This document shows, one piece after another, positions 36,022 through 45,024 of a DNA stretch of 64,000 nucleotides. Made by a program: the position numbers and the translations under genes. This DNA comes from JAJRTA01 sp965603125 (GTDB lineage Bacteria; Zixibacteria; MSB-5A5; GN15; FEB-12): contig CBFDBU010000013.1 of the NCBI GenBank assembly GCA_965603125.1, positions 17,702 to 81,701 on the forward strand, given 5' to 3'. Positions within the stretch are counted from its first letter, which is position 1. Each line of letters starts with the position of its first letter. Under the pieces are notes generated by a model. The model saw only the letters and a program-made list of their open reading frames with translations. It had not been told where the DNA came from and did no database searches.

Positions 36022-37359
36022 CTACCTGAGAGCGAACTCCGATTTCACCAGGCACTTCTTATTGTCAACGTGGTACTGCCACTCCTCACGCCAGAGCTTT
36101 ATCGCCGACTGAATCGGCATCACGGCGGCGTCGCCCAGCGGGCACACGGTGCGGCCCAGGATGTTGCCGCAGATCTCCTCGATGTGCTCGATGTCACCCG
36201 GTTTTCCCCGGCCGCGCTCGATGCGACGGATTATCTTCTCCAGCCAGGCGGTGCCCTCGCGGCAGGGTGTGCACTTTCCGCAGGACTCATGGCGGTAGAA
36301 GTGAATCAGCTTCAGGATAGCCCAGACAATACAGGTATCCTCGCTGAATACAATCACCGCCCCGCTACCGAGCATGGAACCGGCTTCGGCCAACGACTCG
36401 TAGTCAAGGTTGACATCGATCATCTCCGGCGTCAGGAACGGGGTCGAGGACCCTCCCGGGATGACGCCCTTGAGCTTCCTGCCTCCGAGAATGCCGCCGC
36501 CATAGGCGGGGTCGTAGATCAAGTGCCTGAGAGGGAAACCGAGTTCCACCTCGTAGTTGCCGGGCCGGTTGACATGACCGCTCAGCGAGAAAATCTTGGA
36601 CCCGGTCGATTTCTCGGTACCCATTGTCCGGTACCAGTCGGCCCCACGATTGATGATGTGAGGCACCGCCGAGAGCGTCTCAACGTTGTTGACAATCGTG
36701 GGGCAGCCGTACAGACCCTCGATAGCGGGGAAGGGCGGCCGGATGCGCGACATCCCACGCTCGCCCTCTATCGAGTTCAGCAGGGCCGTTTCTTCGCCGC
36801 AGATATACGCCCCGCCGCCACAGTGGACGATCATATCGAGATCATAGCCGCTGTCGTAGATGTTCCTGCCAAGGTGGCCCCGCGCGTATGCTTCTTCGGT
36901 CGCCTTTTCCATGCGCTCGATGCAATGACCGAACTCGCCGCGGATATAGATGAACATCAGGTGACAGCCGATGGCATAGGCGGCGATCGCCATTCCCTCG
37001 ATGATCGCATGAGGGTCGCGTTCCATGATGACCCGGTCCTTACACGTGCCGGGTTCCGATTCGTCGGCGTTGCAGCAGAGATAACGCGGCTTGGGGGAAT
37101 CCTTGGGCACGAACCCCCACTTCACGCCCGCCGGGAACCCGGCTCCGCCCCGGCCTCGCAGACCGGAGTTCCTGACTTCCTCGATCACTTTCTCCGGAGG
37201 CATACCGCCCAGGACTTTCTTTAAGGCCCGATACCCGCCGTGCTCCTCGAACCTTTCCACCTTGTGCTGGTCCGGGTCCTCGACGTACCGGAGAAGGTGC
37301 AGCTTTTCGCTGCCGGCCACTTCCTCGGCATTTGTTATCACCGGTGAATAGAACGTCAC
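36022..37359 (-). CDS. nuoF: NADH-quinone oxidoreductase subunit F
   Basis: The 445-residue subunit binds NADH and FMN. GLRGRGGAGFPAGVKWGFV is the flavin loop, CNADESEPGTCKDR the NADH region, and SCGKCTPCREG with a later cysteine (GRTVCPLGDA) holds cluster N3. The start is GTG 37359 overlapping the nuoE stop (GTGA). A short N-terminal extension before LKKVLGGM is normal. Confidence 0.97.
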   Translation of the reverse strand: MTFYSPVITNAEEVAGSEKLHLLRYVEDPDQHKVERFEEHGGYRALKKVLGGMPPEKVIEEVRNSGLRGRGGAGFPAGVKWGFVPKDSPKPRYLCCNADESEPGTCKDRVIMERDPHAIIEGMAIAAYAIGCHLMFIYIRGEFGHCIERMEKATEEAYARGHLGRNIYDSGYDLDMIVHCGGGAYICGEETALLNSIEGERGMSRIRPPFPAIEGLYGCPTIVNNVETLSAVPHIINRGADWYRTMGTEKSTGSKIFSLSGHVNRPGNYEVELGFPLRHLIYDPAYGGGILGGRKLKGVIPGGSSTPFLTPEMIDVNLDYESLAEAGSMLGSGAVIVFSEDTCIVWAILKLIHFYRHESCGKCTPCREGTAWLEKIIRRIERGRGKPGDIEHIEEICGNILGRTVCPLGDAAVMPIQSAIKLWREEWQYHVDNKKCLVKSEFALR

Positions 37360-37832
37360 GATTTGGACCTCAACTCCTCAAGTATCCCGTCCACTTTTTC
37401 ACGGGTGAGGTTCTCGTAATAATCCTGGTTTACCTGCATCACCGGGGCCGTGGCGCAGGAGCCGAGACACTCCACCGTAACCAGAGTAAACAGCCCGTCC
37501 GGAGTGGTTTCGCCCTGCTTGATTTCCAGTTTCTCCTCGAGGTAGCTGATAAGAGACTCGGCCCCCAGAAGGGAACATGAGATATTATGACACACCTGGA
37601 TCAGGAACTTCCCCACCGGCTGTTTCGGAAACATGGTGTAGAACGTCGCCGCCTCGGCGATCTCCACCGCCGGTACGCCGATTATCTGCGACACCTCTCC
37701 GTAGATCTCCTCGTTGAGATGTCCGACCTGACGATAGGCTATAGTAATGGCGGGAAGAATGGCCGATTTCCGAATTGGATACCGGGCCGCCTTTTCCCTG
37801 ATGCGAGCGATTGACTCTTCGGTAAGGATCAT
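37356..37832 (-). CDS. nuoE: NADH-quinone oxidoreductase subunit E
   Basis: A thioredoxin-like [2Fe-2S] subunit, 158 residues. Ligands appear as CHNISC and CLGSC, spaced as in NuoE/HoxE. The N-terminal helices (REKAARYPIRKSAILPAI, then the GVPAVEIAEAATFYTMF segment) are typical. Its ATG overlaps the nuoD stop (ATGA). Confidence 0.96.
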   Translation of the reverse strand: MILTEESIARIREKAARYPIRKSAILPAITIAYRQVGHLNEEIYGEVSQIIGVPAVEIAEAATFYTMFPKQPVGKFLIQVCHNISCSLLGAESLISYLEEKLEIKQGETTPDGLFTLVTVECLGSCATAPVMQVNQDYYENLTREKVDGILEELRSKS

Positions 37833-39001
37833 CGGTCAACCTCGCCAAGGACAATATCAATAGTCCCGATGGCGCAGACAACGTCGGCGAACAGCGAACC
37901 CTCAACCAGGCACGGAAGCGCCGCCAAGTTGACGAAGGACGGCGGTCGCACGCGTACCCGACGCGGCTTGTTGGTGCCGTCACCGGTGATGTAAAAGCCA
38001 AGCTCTCCCTTGGGAGCCTCAATCGCCTGGTAGACCGATCCCACGGGCGCTTTGAACCCCTCGGTAATGATCTTGAAGTGGAATATCATCGATTCCATCT
38101 TGTACAGGATATCCTCTTTGGGGGGGAGTACGACTCCCGGTACATGGGCGCGATAGGGCCCCTCCGGCATACCGTCCAGGGTCTGCCTGATAATGCGAAT
38201 GGACTGGCGAATCTCTTCCAGGCGCAAAAGGTAACGGTCGTATGCGTCGCCGTTCCTGCCGAGGGCTATGTCGAAATCAAAGTTCTCGTAGCCGCTGTAG
38301 GGGTTGGATTTGCGCAGGTCGTGCTTGACGCCGCTGCCGCGCAACATAGGACCGGACAGTGACCAGGCGATGGCGTCTTCGGCCGATATCACGGCCACGC
38401 CTTTGGTGCGATTGATGAATATCTGGTTCTTCGTGAGCAGGGCCTCATAATCGCCAAGGTGTTCCGAGACTTCCGTGACGGCCCGGCGCACCTTGCTTTC
38501 GAAATCCGGCGGCAGTTCATGTGCCAGACCACCGATACGGATGTAGCTGGTCATCATCCGCTGGCCGCCGCAGGCCTCGTAGACGTCAATGATCGACTCC
38601 CGCTCGCGGAACGTGTACAGGAGCATAGACATGGCGCCGAGGTCTATCGAATGCGTACCGAGCCACACCAGGTGTGACTTGATACGCGTCAGCTCGGCCA
38701 GACAGACCCGCGCCCACTTGACTTTCTCCGGCACCTCAATATCCATCAGCTTTTCCACCGCCAGGCAGTAGCCGAGGTTGTTTGACATCGGCGAGAGGTA
38801 GTCCATGCGGTCGGTGCACGGGAGCGCCTTGTAGTAGAGCATCGACTCCATGGTCTTCTCGATGCCGGTGTGGAGATAACCCACAACCGGCTTGGCAGAG
38901 ACAACCCGTTCGCCGTCGAGCTCCAGAACTACCCGCAACACACCGTGGGTGGAGGGATGTTGAGGCCCCATGTTCAGGGTGACGGTTCTGGTTTCGGCCA
39001 T
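37829..39001 (-). CDS. nuoD: NADH-quinone oxidoreductase subunit D
   Basis: From ATG 39001 the protein has 390 residues. LNMGPQHPSTHGVLRVVLELDGE is the conserved quinone-site loop with its histidine; SMLYYKALPCTDRMDYL and the terminal CAIGTIDIVLGEVDR also match. It is related to the large subunit of nickel hydrogenases but lacks nickel ligands. The ATG overlaps the nuoC stop (TAATG), so nuoC and nuoD are separate genes here, not fused. Confidence 0.97.
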   Translation of the reverse strand: MAETRTVTLNMGPQHPSTHGVLRVVLELDGERVVSAKPVVGYLHTGIEKTMESMLYYKALPCTDRMDYLSPMSNNLGYCLAVEKLMDIEVPEKVKWARVCLAELTRIKSHLVWLGTHSIDLGAMSMLLYTFRERESIIDVYEACGGQRMMTSYIRIGGLAHELPPDFESKVRRAVTEVSEHLGDYEALLTKNQIFINRTKGVAVISAEDAIAWSLSGPMLRGSGVKHDLRKSNPYSGYENFDFDIALGRNGDAYDRYLLRLEEIRQSIRIIRQTLDGMPEGPYRAHVPGVVLPPKEDILYKMESMIFHFKIITEGFKAPVGSVYQAIEAPKGELGFYITGDGTNKPRRVRVRPPSFVNLAALPCLVEGSLFADVVCAIGTIDIVLGEVDR

Positions 39002-39516
39002 TACCTGATTACCTCCGGCGGCGCGTCCTTGTTCCAACCGAAGGTCGGCTGCTCCCAGGTGAGAGGGAAGTCCTTGCGCAGCGGGTGTCCTTCCAGGTCC
39101 TCGGGGGTGAGGATCTTCGTCAGGTCGGGATGACCGGTGAACTCTATCCCGAACAGATCGTAGGCCTCCCGCTCCAGCCAGTTGGCTGACGGCCACAGAT
39201 CGGTCAGCGATCTGAGGGTCGGTCGGTCGGATTCCAAGCGAATGCTCAGGAAGAAGCGGTGCCGACTGGAAAGCGAATACAGGTTGTAGACGACTTCGAA
39301 GCGGCCGTCCCGCTCGCGTTCGTGGCCGAGCCAGTCGACTACCGTGATGTCGGAAAGATACCTGACATCCAATTCGACTTCCTCAAGGAGAGCCTGGCAG
39401 ATATCGATCAGCGACTCCGGTTTGATTTGAAACGTCTGCTCACCGCGGAAGTTGTCTTCACCGATGACAGCTTCATCGAACCGTTCCTTGAGGAAACCCC
39501 GTACGTTCTCTTCCAT
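39001..39516 (-). CDS. nuoC: NADH-quinone oxidoreductase subunit C
   Basis: The 171-residue peripheral-arm subunit. WLEREAYDLFGIEFTGHPDLTKILTPEDLEGHPLRKDFPL is the family signature region (in shorter parts: EREAYDLFGI, HPDLTKIL, GHPLRKDFPL). AGGGA precedes the ATG by eight bases. A gap of 69 bases separates it from nuoB, longer than other joins in this operon and without an obvious element. Confidence 0.96.
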   Translation of the reverse strand: MEENVRGFLKERFDEAVIGEDNFRGEQTFQIKPESLIDICQALLEEVELDVRYLSDITVVDWLGHERERDGRFEVVYNLYSLSSRHRFFLSIRLESDRPTLRSLTDLWPSANWLEREAYDLFGIEFTGHPDLTKILTPEDLEGHPLRKDFPLTWEQPTFGWNKDAPPEVIR

Positions 39517-39585
39517 TCTAACGTCCCTGAGACAGATATTGACAAACCCTGCCCGGCGGGAGACGGCTTAGCGAAGTCGACCGAC

Positions 39586-40089
39586 TCACACCGCTTTTCT
39601 GCCCCATTCTTCTCTCTGGTCTTTGAGCGATTCCTTCTCGACCCTCGCAAAAAGCTTGAGGATCCCGTCTATCAACTGTTCCGGCCGGGGGGGGCAGCCG
39701 GGGACATAGACGTCAACCGGTATTATCCTGTCCACTCCCTGCAGCACGGCATAGTTGTTGAACACGCCACCACAGGAGGCGCAGGAACCCATTGAGATCA
39801 CCCACTTCGGGTTGGGCATCTGCTCGTAAAGGGTCTTGATCACGGGAGCCATCTTCATTGACACCCTACCAGCCACTATCATGAGGTCAGCCTGTCTCGG
39901 TGACGGCCGCATTACCTCCATACCGAACCGGGCAAGATCGAAACGGGGGGCAAAAGCCGCCATCATCTCGATAGCACAGCAAGCCAGACCGAACCCCAGC
40001 GGCCACATCGACCGCTTATGGGACCAGTTGACCATCTTGTCGAGCGTGGTCAGAATGATCGAATCGGGGATCTTTTCCTCTAATCCCAT
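39586..40089 (-). CDS. nuoB: NADH-quinone oxidoreductase subunit B
   Basis: The 167-residue subunit holds the last cluster N2. Ligands are the paired cysteines of GLACCAIEMM plus those in GSCASCGG and PGCPPRPE. MRPSPRQADLMIVAGRVSMKMAP is also characteristic. ATG 40089 overlaps the end of nuoA. Nearest to the quinone site with NuoD and NuoH. Confidence 0.97.
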   Translation of the reverse strand: MGLEEKIPDSIILTTLDKMVNWSHKRSMWPLGFGLACCAIEMMAAFAPRFDLARFGMEVMRPSPRQADLMIVAGRVSMKMAPVIKTLYEQMPNPKWVISMGSCASCGGVFNNYAVLQGVDRIIPVDVYVPGCPPRPEQLIDGILKLFARVEKESLKDQREEWGRKAV

Positions 40090-40436
40090 TTAAGTGCCCC
40101 TCGTCCGAGGATATAGAAGTAGCCGACCAGCAGGATAAGGACAAAAACCAGCATCTCCACGAACCCGAACAGACCGAGGTTGCGTGATATGACCGCCCAC
40201 GGATAGAGAAAAACGATCTCGATATCAAACAGTATAAACAGAACGGCCACAAGGTAGAACTTGACCGGTATCGGATCTTTGGTTGTCCCCACCGGTGTTA
40301 TGCCGCATTCATACGGGTCGCGCTTTTTACCCAGCTTGGTTTTGCGCCCCAATAACCCTGACATCAAAAGCAGAGCCACCGCTAGGACTGTCGCAAAGAG
40401 AAGCAGGAACAGGATGGGGAAGAATGCCTCAAACAT
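40080..40436 (-). CDS. nuoA: NADH-quinone oxidoreductase subunit A
   Basis: The 118-residue first gene of the operon, with three helices. KRDPYECGITPVGTTKDPIPVKFYLVAVLFILFDIEIVFLYPWA is the conserved loop and second helix (short signatures: YECGI, FILFDIEIVFL). GGAG lies 11 bases before the ATG, and a promoter is found upstream. Confidence 0.96.
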   Translation of the reverse strand: MFEAFFPILFLLLFATVLAVALLLMSGLLGRKTKLGKKRDPYECGITPVGTTKDPIPVKFYLVAVLFILFDIEIVFLYPWAVISRNLGLFGFVEMLVFVLILLVGYFYILGRGALKWD

Positions 40437-40477
40437 GCTGCTGTTGTATTCTCCGATTTCTGAAAATCAACTGCCCA

Positions 40478-40506
40478 ACTGTAGCCTTTGCGCCGATTGA
40501 TGTCAA
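40478..40506 (-). promoter_or_regulatory. nuo operon promoter
   Basis: TTGACA (40501-40506) and TACAGT (40478-40483) are 17 bases apart on the minus strand, giving a short leader to nuoA. It is the only promoter I see for the 14.7-kb operon. Confidence 0.65.
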
Positions 40507-40800
40507 GAACAAATGGAACAATCTTAAGCCGTTTGAGCTGTGGAAGGCTACTTCGCACAGCCTCGCTCGGGCCATATTCTACTGTCTGCCAACGGGGTAG
40601 GCGCATCATCGAAAGCGGGGCATCCGGAGGAGCTTGCTACTTTTATCACAAATGCGAACTTATCGGCTCACGCCGACAGTGTAGCCGGCGAAAAAGGGAT
40701 GGACTCTCACGACCCTGCTCAGGCCACTTGGATCGAACTTGCCATAGGCCGAAGAGTTGCCGTAGAGCTCAAGGAAGTTTCCGGAGCGGTCGAACTTCAT
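40507..40800. other. Gene-free stretch between the small frameshifted gene and the nuo promoter
   Basis: With the nuoA leader this gap is about 360 bases. Apart from the nuo promoter I see no gene I can support. A 46-codon minus-strand frame (40660-40800) directly follows the broken gene, but has no other support. Confidence 0.4.
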
Positions 40801-41084
40801 TCAGCCGCCTCCCCTGACGGCGTATTCGGCGTCGTAGATTTCCACCAGATCGGGCTTCTTGACCCAACCGGCGGAAACTCCCTGCCGTTCGCAGAAATGA
40901 TCTAAAGGTTGGCATGGTATGGGTACTGCGATACCCGGCCTAAAACGAAGTTGAGCTGGGCCTCACCGCTGATCAGCACAAATTTGAAAACCGGCTCTTC
41001 GCCGTCATAGCCGACCGAAGGATCAGAGCCTGCCGGACAGGTGAGATCAACGACATTCACGGTCAGCTGCCGGGAACCGGCCAT
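40801..41084 (-). pseudogene. Small conserved-looking gene broken by a one-base frameshift
   Basis: ATG 41084 lies two bases after the stop of the PHP gene. The frame reads 60 residues, ending VSQYPYHANL, then stops at 40902-40904. In another frame the sequence continues DHFCERQGVSAGWVKKPDLVEIYDAEY...RGGG to a stop at 40801. Adding one T in the CTTTAG run would join the two into a 94-residue protein without further change. Both halves have protein-like composition. I do not recognise the family. It may be a real frameshift, a sequencing slip at a short T-run, or programmed frameshifting. Confidence 0.45.
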
Positions 41085-41085
41085 G

Positions 41086-42135
41086 TCAGCGCCCGATCCT
41101 GATATGGTTGGAGAATATCCAGCCCCGCTTGCCTTTGAAGGCCTCGACCCGGTAAATCCCCGGGGCCGGGACCTGGTATTCCAACTCATGAGAGTGAGTC
41201 TCCAGCACCTTCTCGCCGTTGCGCACCAGCTGGAGAGTGGCCGGCGACGGCAACCTGACATACAGGCGCAGGCCCTTCTCCCACGGGAGCTCCCCGCCGC
41301 AGACCGCCCGTCGGCTGCCGTTGTCGGCGAAGAACTCGAAATCATCGGCCTCCCCCCAGCGAACGTTGGCAAAGAACAAACGGCAATCGCGGATGGCATC
41401 GTACAGTTGAAGGCGGGCGGCTGGGAAGTCCCTGCTCAACGGCTCCCTAAGGAGAATGTAGCAGCGGAGCGAACGGAAATGAACCTTGTACGGGAAAATC
41501 TCCACCTTCAGAGGCCCAACCTTGAAGGAAAAGGCGTGCGCGTCGGTACCTGCGATGCCGACACACTTGTCGGTCTTGTTCAGTTCATCCCATCTCTTGA
41601 GAATCCGCGCGGTGGGGGCGATCATGGACTTGCGGGGCGAAAAAGCCATCAACAGCCTGTTGTACCGGGTCAGCTTCTCCATCCATTCCGACATCTGGTT
41701 CCACAGTTCGATACCGTCGAACCCCTCAACCGACCAGTCCTTCCACGGGTAGGCCGGGTGGTCCTTGAGGGCCTTGCGGATTTCGTCCGGATGAGCCAGT
41801 ATTCCTAAAGCGCCGTCCCCTGCTCCTGCGGCCACGTACTGTGCGGCGGTCATCTCCGGAGGATAGACCCGGGGCGAGTCGAAGAGCAGGTAATGGTGCT
41901 CGTCCTGAAGATCGTTGTGCTCATACCCCACGACCACAAGCGTCTTACCGTAGAAGCCTTCCCTACCCGCCTCGCGGTTGCTGAGCGTCATGTGGTCACA
42001 GAACATCATGAAATCCAGACCCACCTTGCGGCCGATAGCCACCACATCTTCTAGCGTTCTGGTTCCGTCGGACTCGGTAGTGTGAATGTGCACCGCCCCG
42101 GCGTACTGATACCAGTCACCCTTCTTCCTAACCAT
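41086..42135 (-). CDS. PHP-domain phosphoesterase-like protein with C-terminal Ig-like part
   Basis: The protein has 349 residues. The PHP metal-site motifs are all present: HIHTTESDGT near residue 18, FCDHMTL, GYEHND, LAHPDE and GTDAHA. This family hydrolyses phosphoesters with two or three metals; the substrate is unknown here. From about residue 250, a beta-rich part (LRLYVRLPSPATLQLVRNGE, YQVPAPGIYRVEAF) looks like an Ig-like domain, as in the CehA/McbA-like subgroup. The ATG overlaps the end of the transporter gene, suggesting co-translation. No signal sequence is visible. Confidence 0.85.
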   Translation of the reverse strand: MVRKKGDWYQYAGAVHIHTTESDGTRTLEDVVAIGRKVGLDFMMFCDHMTLSNREAGREGFYGKTLVVVGYEHNDLQDEHHYLLFDSPRVYPPEMTAAQYVAAGAGDGALGILAHPDEIRKALKDHPAYPWKDWSVEGFDGIELWNQMSEWMEKLTRYNRLLMAFSPRKSMIAPTARILKRWDELNKTDKCVGIAGTDAHAFSFKVGPLKVEIFPYKVHFRSLRCYILLREPLSRDFPAARLQLYDAIRDCRLFFANVRWGEADDFEFFADNGSRRAVCGGELPWEKGLRLYVRLPSPATLQLVRNGEKVLETHSHELEYQVPAPGIYRVEAFKGKRGWIFSNHIRIGR

Positions 42136-43450
42136 GTCGCTCGTTCCCCAAGTCAGGGACCTTCCTGAAAATGTACAGGCCGATCAGCATCATGATCGCC
42201 AGCGAGAGAATGCCGACCCTGTATGCTAACTTGCCGCTGTCCACATCGCTTATACCCAGCAGCTCGACCGCTGTTTGACCTATAGGTCTTCGCGGGTGAA
42301 AAAGATACACCACGGTTGTCCATACGAGGGGACCCACTATCGCCGCGGCCCGCCCCGAAAGCGCGAACAATCCGAAAAAGCGGCCCAGTTCTCCGCGCGG
42401 CACAAGTTCCGCCAACATCGGCCGACTGGTTGTCCAAAGCCCCCCGAGAAATACGCCTACCGCAGAACCGAGAACCCAGACGGCCGCCATGCTGTCGATG
42501 AAGACGAATAGGGTCAACGTTACGACCCATCCGATGACAATGACTCTCAGCAGTTTTTTCAGCGACCAATACTGGGCCAGCTTCCCGATCACGACTGACC
42601 CAAGCACCGCCGCCACGGTGGACACGATAAGAAACGAGGTGATGCGCTCCTCAGCCAGGTTCATAACGAGGGAGCAGTAAAGCCCGAAGTTGATTATGGC
42701 TGTCGCCACGGCGTCTTCAAAGAAGTAGTCGGCGATGAGGAAACGCAGCACGCCGGGATACTTCCGCGTCTGACGGATACCGTCCCAGACGTCCTTGTAA
42801 GAAGCTTTCCAGCCGATTCTTCGCGCGGCGACAGGAGGCGACTCCTTCACCCACAGGAATAACGGCAGCGCAAACAGCATGAACAGAATCGCAGTCGGTA
42901 GAAAGGAGGCATTCTTGCCGCCGGCATCGAGAAAGGGAACGTCCCACGAGTAGACCGAACCGGTCACGAAAGGTAGAATCAGAATCATGCCGAGGATCGC
43001 TCCCACATAGCCCAGCGATACTCCGATCCCCGATACGAAGCGGGCCTGCCTGCCGTCGGCCACCGAGTAGAGCAGTGCGTTGTAGAACGGCTGGCCGGCC
43101 TCGTAACAGAAGTTGGAGATGATAAACAGGATTATCATCAAGACGATGGCGCCCGGCGGCACGTAGGCCATCAGTCCCACTGAGATACAGCAGGTCAGCG
43201 TGAACAAAAGGAGAAAAATCCTCTTGCGGGTGGAATGGTCGGACATTGCCCCCAGGGCGGGCAGCAGAAGCGCGGCCAGCAGCATGGAGATCGAGAAGGG
43301 TATGTCGAAATACCGATCATCCTGACCCAGGTCCTCGACCAGGTACCGTTTGAGGTAGAGTGACACGATGTTCATGGAGTAGATGGTGTTGGCGAAATCA
43401 TACAGCGACCAGCCGACAATGTCTTTTCGAAGCAGGGACCGGTCGCTCAT
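42128..43450 (-). CDS. MFS transporter of the UMF1 (Atg22-like) family
   Basis: The 440-residue protein has about 12 helices. It starts GWSLYDFANTIYSMNIVSLYLKR, the hallmark of the UMF1 family (GW.LYDFAN), and has LGAMSDHSTRKRIF as the helix 2-3 loop and LAELVPRGELGRFFGLFALSGRAAAIVGP later. In yeast the related Atg22 exports vacuolar amino acids; bacterial substrates are not known. It is three bases downstream of the HD gene and overlaps the PHP gene, so the three form an operon. Confidence 0.88.
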   Translation of the reverse strand: MSDRSLLRKDIVGWSLYDFANTIYSMNIVSLYLKRYLVEDLGQDDRYFDIPFSISMLLAALLLPALGAMSDHSTRKRIFLLLFTLTCCISVGLMAYVPPGAIVLMIILFIISNFCYEAGQPFYNALLYSVADGRQARFVSGIGVSLGYVGAILGMILILPFVTGSVYSWDVPFLDAGGKNASFLPTAILFMLFALPLFLWVKESPPVAARRIGWKASYKDVWDGIRQTRKYPGVLRFLIADYFFEDAVATAIINFGLYCSLVMNLAEERITSFLIVSTVAAVLGSVVIGKLAQYWSLKKLLRVIVIGWVVTLTLFVFIDSMAAVWVLGSAVGVFLGGLWTTSRPMLAELVPRGELGRFFGLFALSGRAAAIVGPLVWTTVVYLFHPRRPIGQTAVELLGISDVDSGKLAYRVGILSLAIMMLIGLYIFRKVPDLGNERHG

Positions 43451-43453
43451 GGT

Positions 43454-44014
43454 CTACAGACCAAGCTGATCGGATATGGTGAGCATACTCTCGTGAACCA
43501 ACGCCAGGAACTCACCAAGCTCAAGCCCCAAATTTGAACAGGCGGCCATGTTCTCACGCGACGCACCGGCGGCAAACCGCTTCTCCTTGAAACGCCGCAG
43601 CATGAAATCGGTGTCGATAGACGCCAATTTCTTGCTGGGATGCATCAGGGCGCAGGCCACGATGAAGCCTGTGGCAGGATCAACGGAGTACAGCGCCCAG
43701 TCCAGACGACTCCGGCAGGGAACATGACCCGGGTGAGCATGGATGGCGTGAACCATCTCGTCGGGAAGATCATACTCCGCCAGCCATTCGGTCGTGAGGA
43801 ACGCGTGTCGGGCTTCGTCATTCCTGGTCTCATTGTAGTCCAGGTCGTGCACGAGTCCCGTGAGCCCCCAGTAAGCGACATCTTCTTTGAGATGCTCGGC
43901 CAACCGGCGCATGGCAACCTCGACCGCCAGTATATGTTTGAGCAGGTTATTCTTGCCTATCCGGTCAAGCACCAATTGATGGGCGACCTCGCGTGAGAGT
44001 TTGAGTTTAAGCAT
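43454..44014 (-). CDS. HD-domain hydrolase-like protein
   Basis: From ATG 44014 the protein has 186 residues; three more would be added by an upstream start. KHILAVEVAMRRLAEHL, GLTGLVHDLDYNETRNDEARHA and IHAHPGH supply the H...HD...D metal ligands of the HD superfamily. These single-domain proteins are often annotated as HDIG hydrolases, with nucleotides as the usual guess. First gene of the operon with the UMF1 transporter and the PHP protein. Confidence 0.85.
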   Translation of the reverse strand: MLKLKLSREVAHQLVLDRIGKNNLLKHILAVEVAMRRLAEHLKEDVAYWGLTGLVHDLDYNETRNDEARHAFLTTEWLAEYDLPDEMVHAIHAHPGHVPCRSRLDWALYSVDPATGFIVACALMHPSKKLASIDTDFMLRRFKEKRFAAGASRENMAACSNLGLELGEFLALVHESMLTISDQLGL

Positions 44015-44070
44015 GAAGTGCAATTAAAGCCGCCGCATAGTCCCAGTCAAGCGACCATTCGGGGCACTGA

Positions 44071-44199
44071 CAGGCTGCTCCAAAACTCGGAACAGAACAA
44101 AAAACAGCTGTTGCCTTCCATTACAGATCATTCCCGCACCCTTACATCATTCCCGCGCACGCGGGAATCCACTGGTATCAGCGCCCTACTGGATGCCCG
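44071..44199. repeat. Direct repeat, copy 1 (with REP-like palindrome)
   Basis: It begins CAGGCTGCTCCAAAACTCGG and ends near ACTGGATGCCC. Inside is the palindrome TTCCCGCG-CA-CGCGGGAA (44150-44167). Relative to copy 2 it has about 19 extra bases that duplicate CATTCCCGC. It lies in the same orientation as copy 2, on the other side of the DinB-like gene. Confidence 0.85.
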
Positions 44200-44272
44200 C
44201 CATCGTTACTCGAATCAACTCGACTTGGCCCCTTGTTTGCATCTGTCCGAATTATGCCGAAAGGACACAAAC

Positions 44273-44758
44273 TTATCCAAAAACTCCTTGTTTCCCGATT
44301 GCCCGTCTTAAAATCACGATGTGTCCGCCGTGGTGGAAATCGTGCAAACAGAGGAAGAGTACACCGCGTATCCGAGAATCTTTGCATTCAGTAAAGATAT
44401 GTATTTTCTCTTCAAGTTTCTCGTCATCGATTTCACCAAGAACCGCAAAGATCTTGACATAAAGGTTATTGATGCGATTTATGATTGCCTCTAATGACGG
44501 ATAAACCAACGGGTCGTCGGAGACAGTGGCTCCTCTTGAAAAGAGTTCGGTCCATTCCTCGGGGAAATCTGTCTCGTCGGTCAGACAGCCTAGTATCTGG
44601 GATAACCCCCTTGCCATATGGCCGGCTTCCCAACGAATATGATTGGGATAAGCTTCAATGCGATACAGAGATTCCTCTTCATTGATGTCATTAAGCAAGG
44701 CGTCAGCAGCATTCTTACATCTTTCGAGCACAAACCTCAGGTGATCTTGCATATTCAT
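44273..44758 (-). CDS. DinB-like four-helix protein
   Basis: The protein has 161 residues. HIRWEAGHMARGL and the C-terminal LHDFHHGGHIVILRRAIGK fit the DinB/YfiT superfamily, whose histidines bind a metal; several members use bacillithiol or mycothiol. AGGAG precedes the ATG. The gene is clearly more AT-rich than its neighbours and is flanked on both sides by copies of one repeat in the same direction. It may have been inserted as a unit (inference). The name DinB here refers to the Bacillus protein, not to DNA polymerase IV. Confidence 0.8.
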   Translation of the reverse strand: MNMQDHLRFVLERCKNAADALLNDINEEESLYRIEAYPNHIRWEAGHMARGLSQILGCLTDETDFPEEWTELFSRGATVSDDPLVYPSLEAIINRINNLYVKIFAVLGEIDDEKLEEKIHIFTECKDSRIRGVLFLCLHDFHHGGHIVILRRAIGKQGVFG

Positions 44759-44852
44759 TGCTTTCTCCTAATGGATGCCTACAAGTAGTGCAATATAGTC
44801 CTTCACTGTGACCGAGGTATTACAAATGGTCCCCGATCTTCTGCCCTACCAG

Positions 44853-44961
44853 CAGGCTGCTCCAAAACTCGGAACAGAATAAAAAACAGCTGTTGCCTTC
44901 CATTACAGATCATTCCCGCGCACGCGGGAATCCACTGGTATCAACGACTTACTGGATGCCC
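44853..44961. repeat. Direct repeat, copy 2 (with REP-like palindrome)
   Basis: It is almost identical to copy 1 over about 110 bases, with the palindrome TTCCCGCG-CA-CGCGGGAA at 44913-44930. Differences include AACA/AATA near the start and CAGCGCC/CAACGAC near the end. Confidence 0.85.
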
Positions 44962-45024
44962 TCTTTCGCGGGCGTGACGAATCCGTCAGCCTCCGCGCAT
45001 GACAAAATGTTTTTTAACTACCTG

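Noticed and set aside
40660..40800. A 46-codon minus-strand frame just after the broken small gene
   Set aside because: It begins like an NHL repeat (KFDRSGNFLELYG), but it is too short and has no ribosome site or other support.
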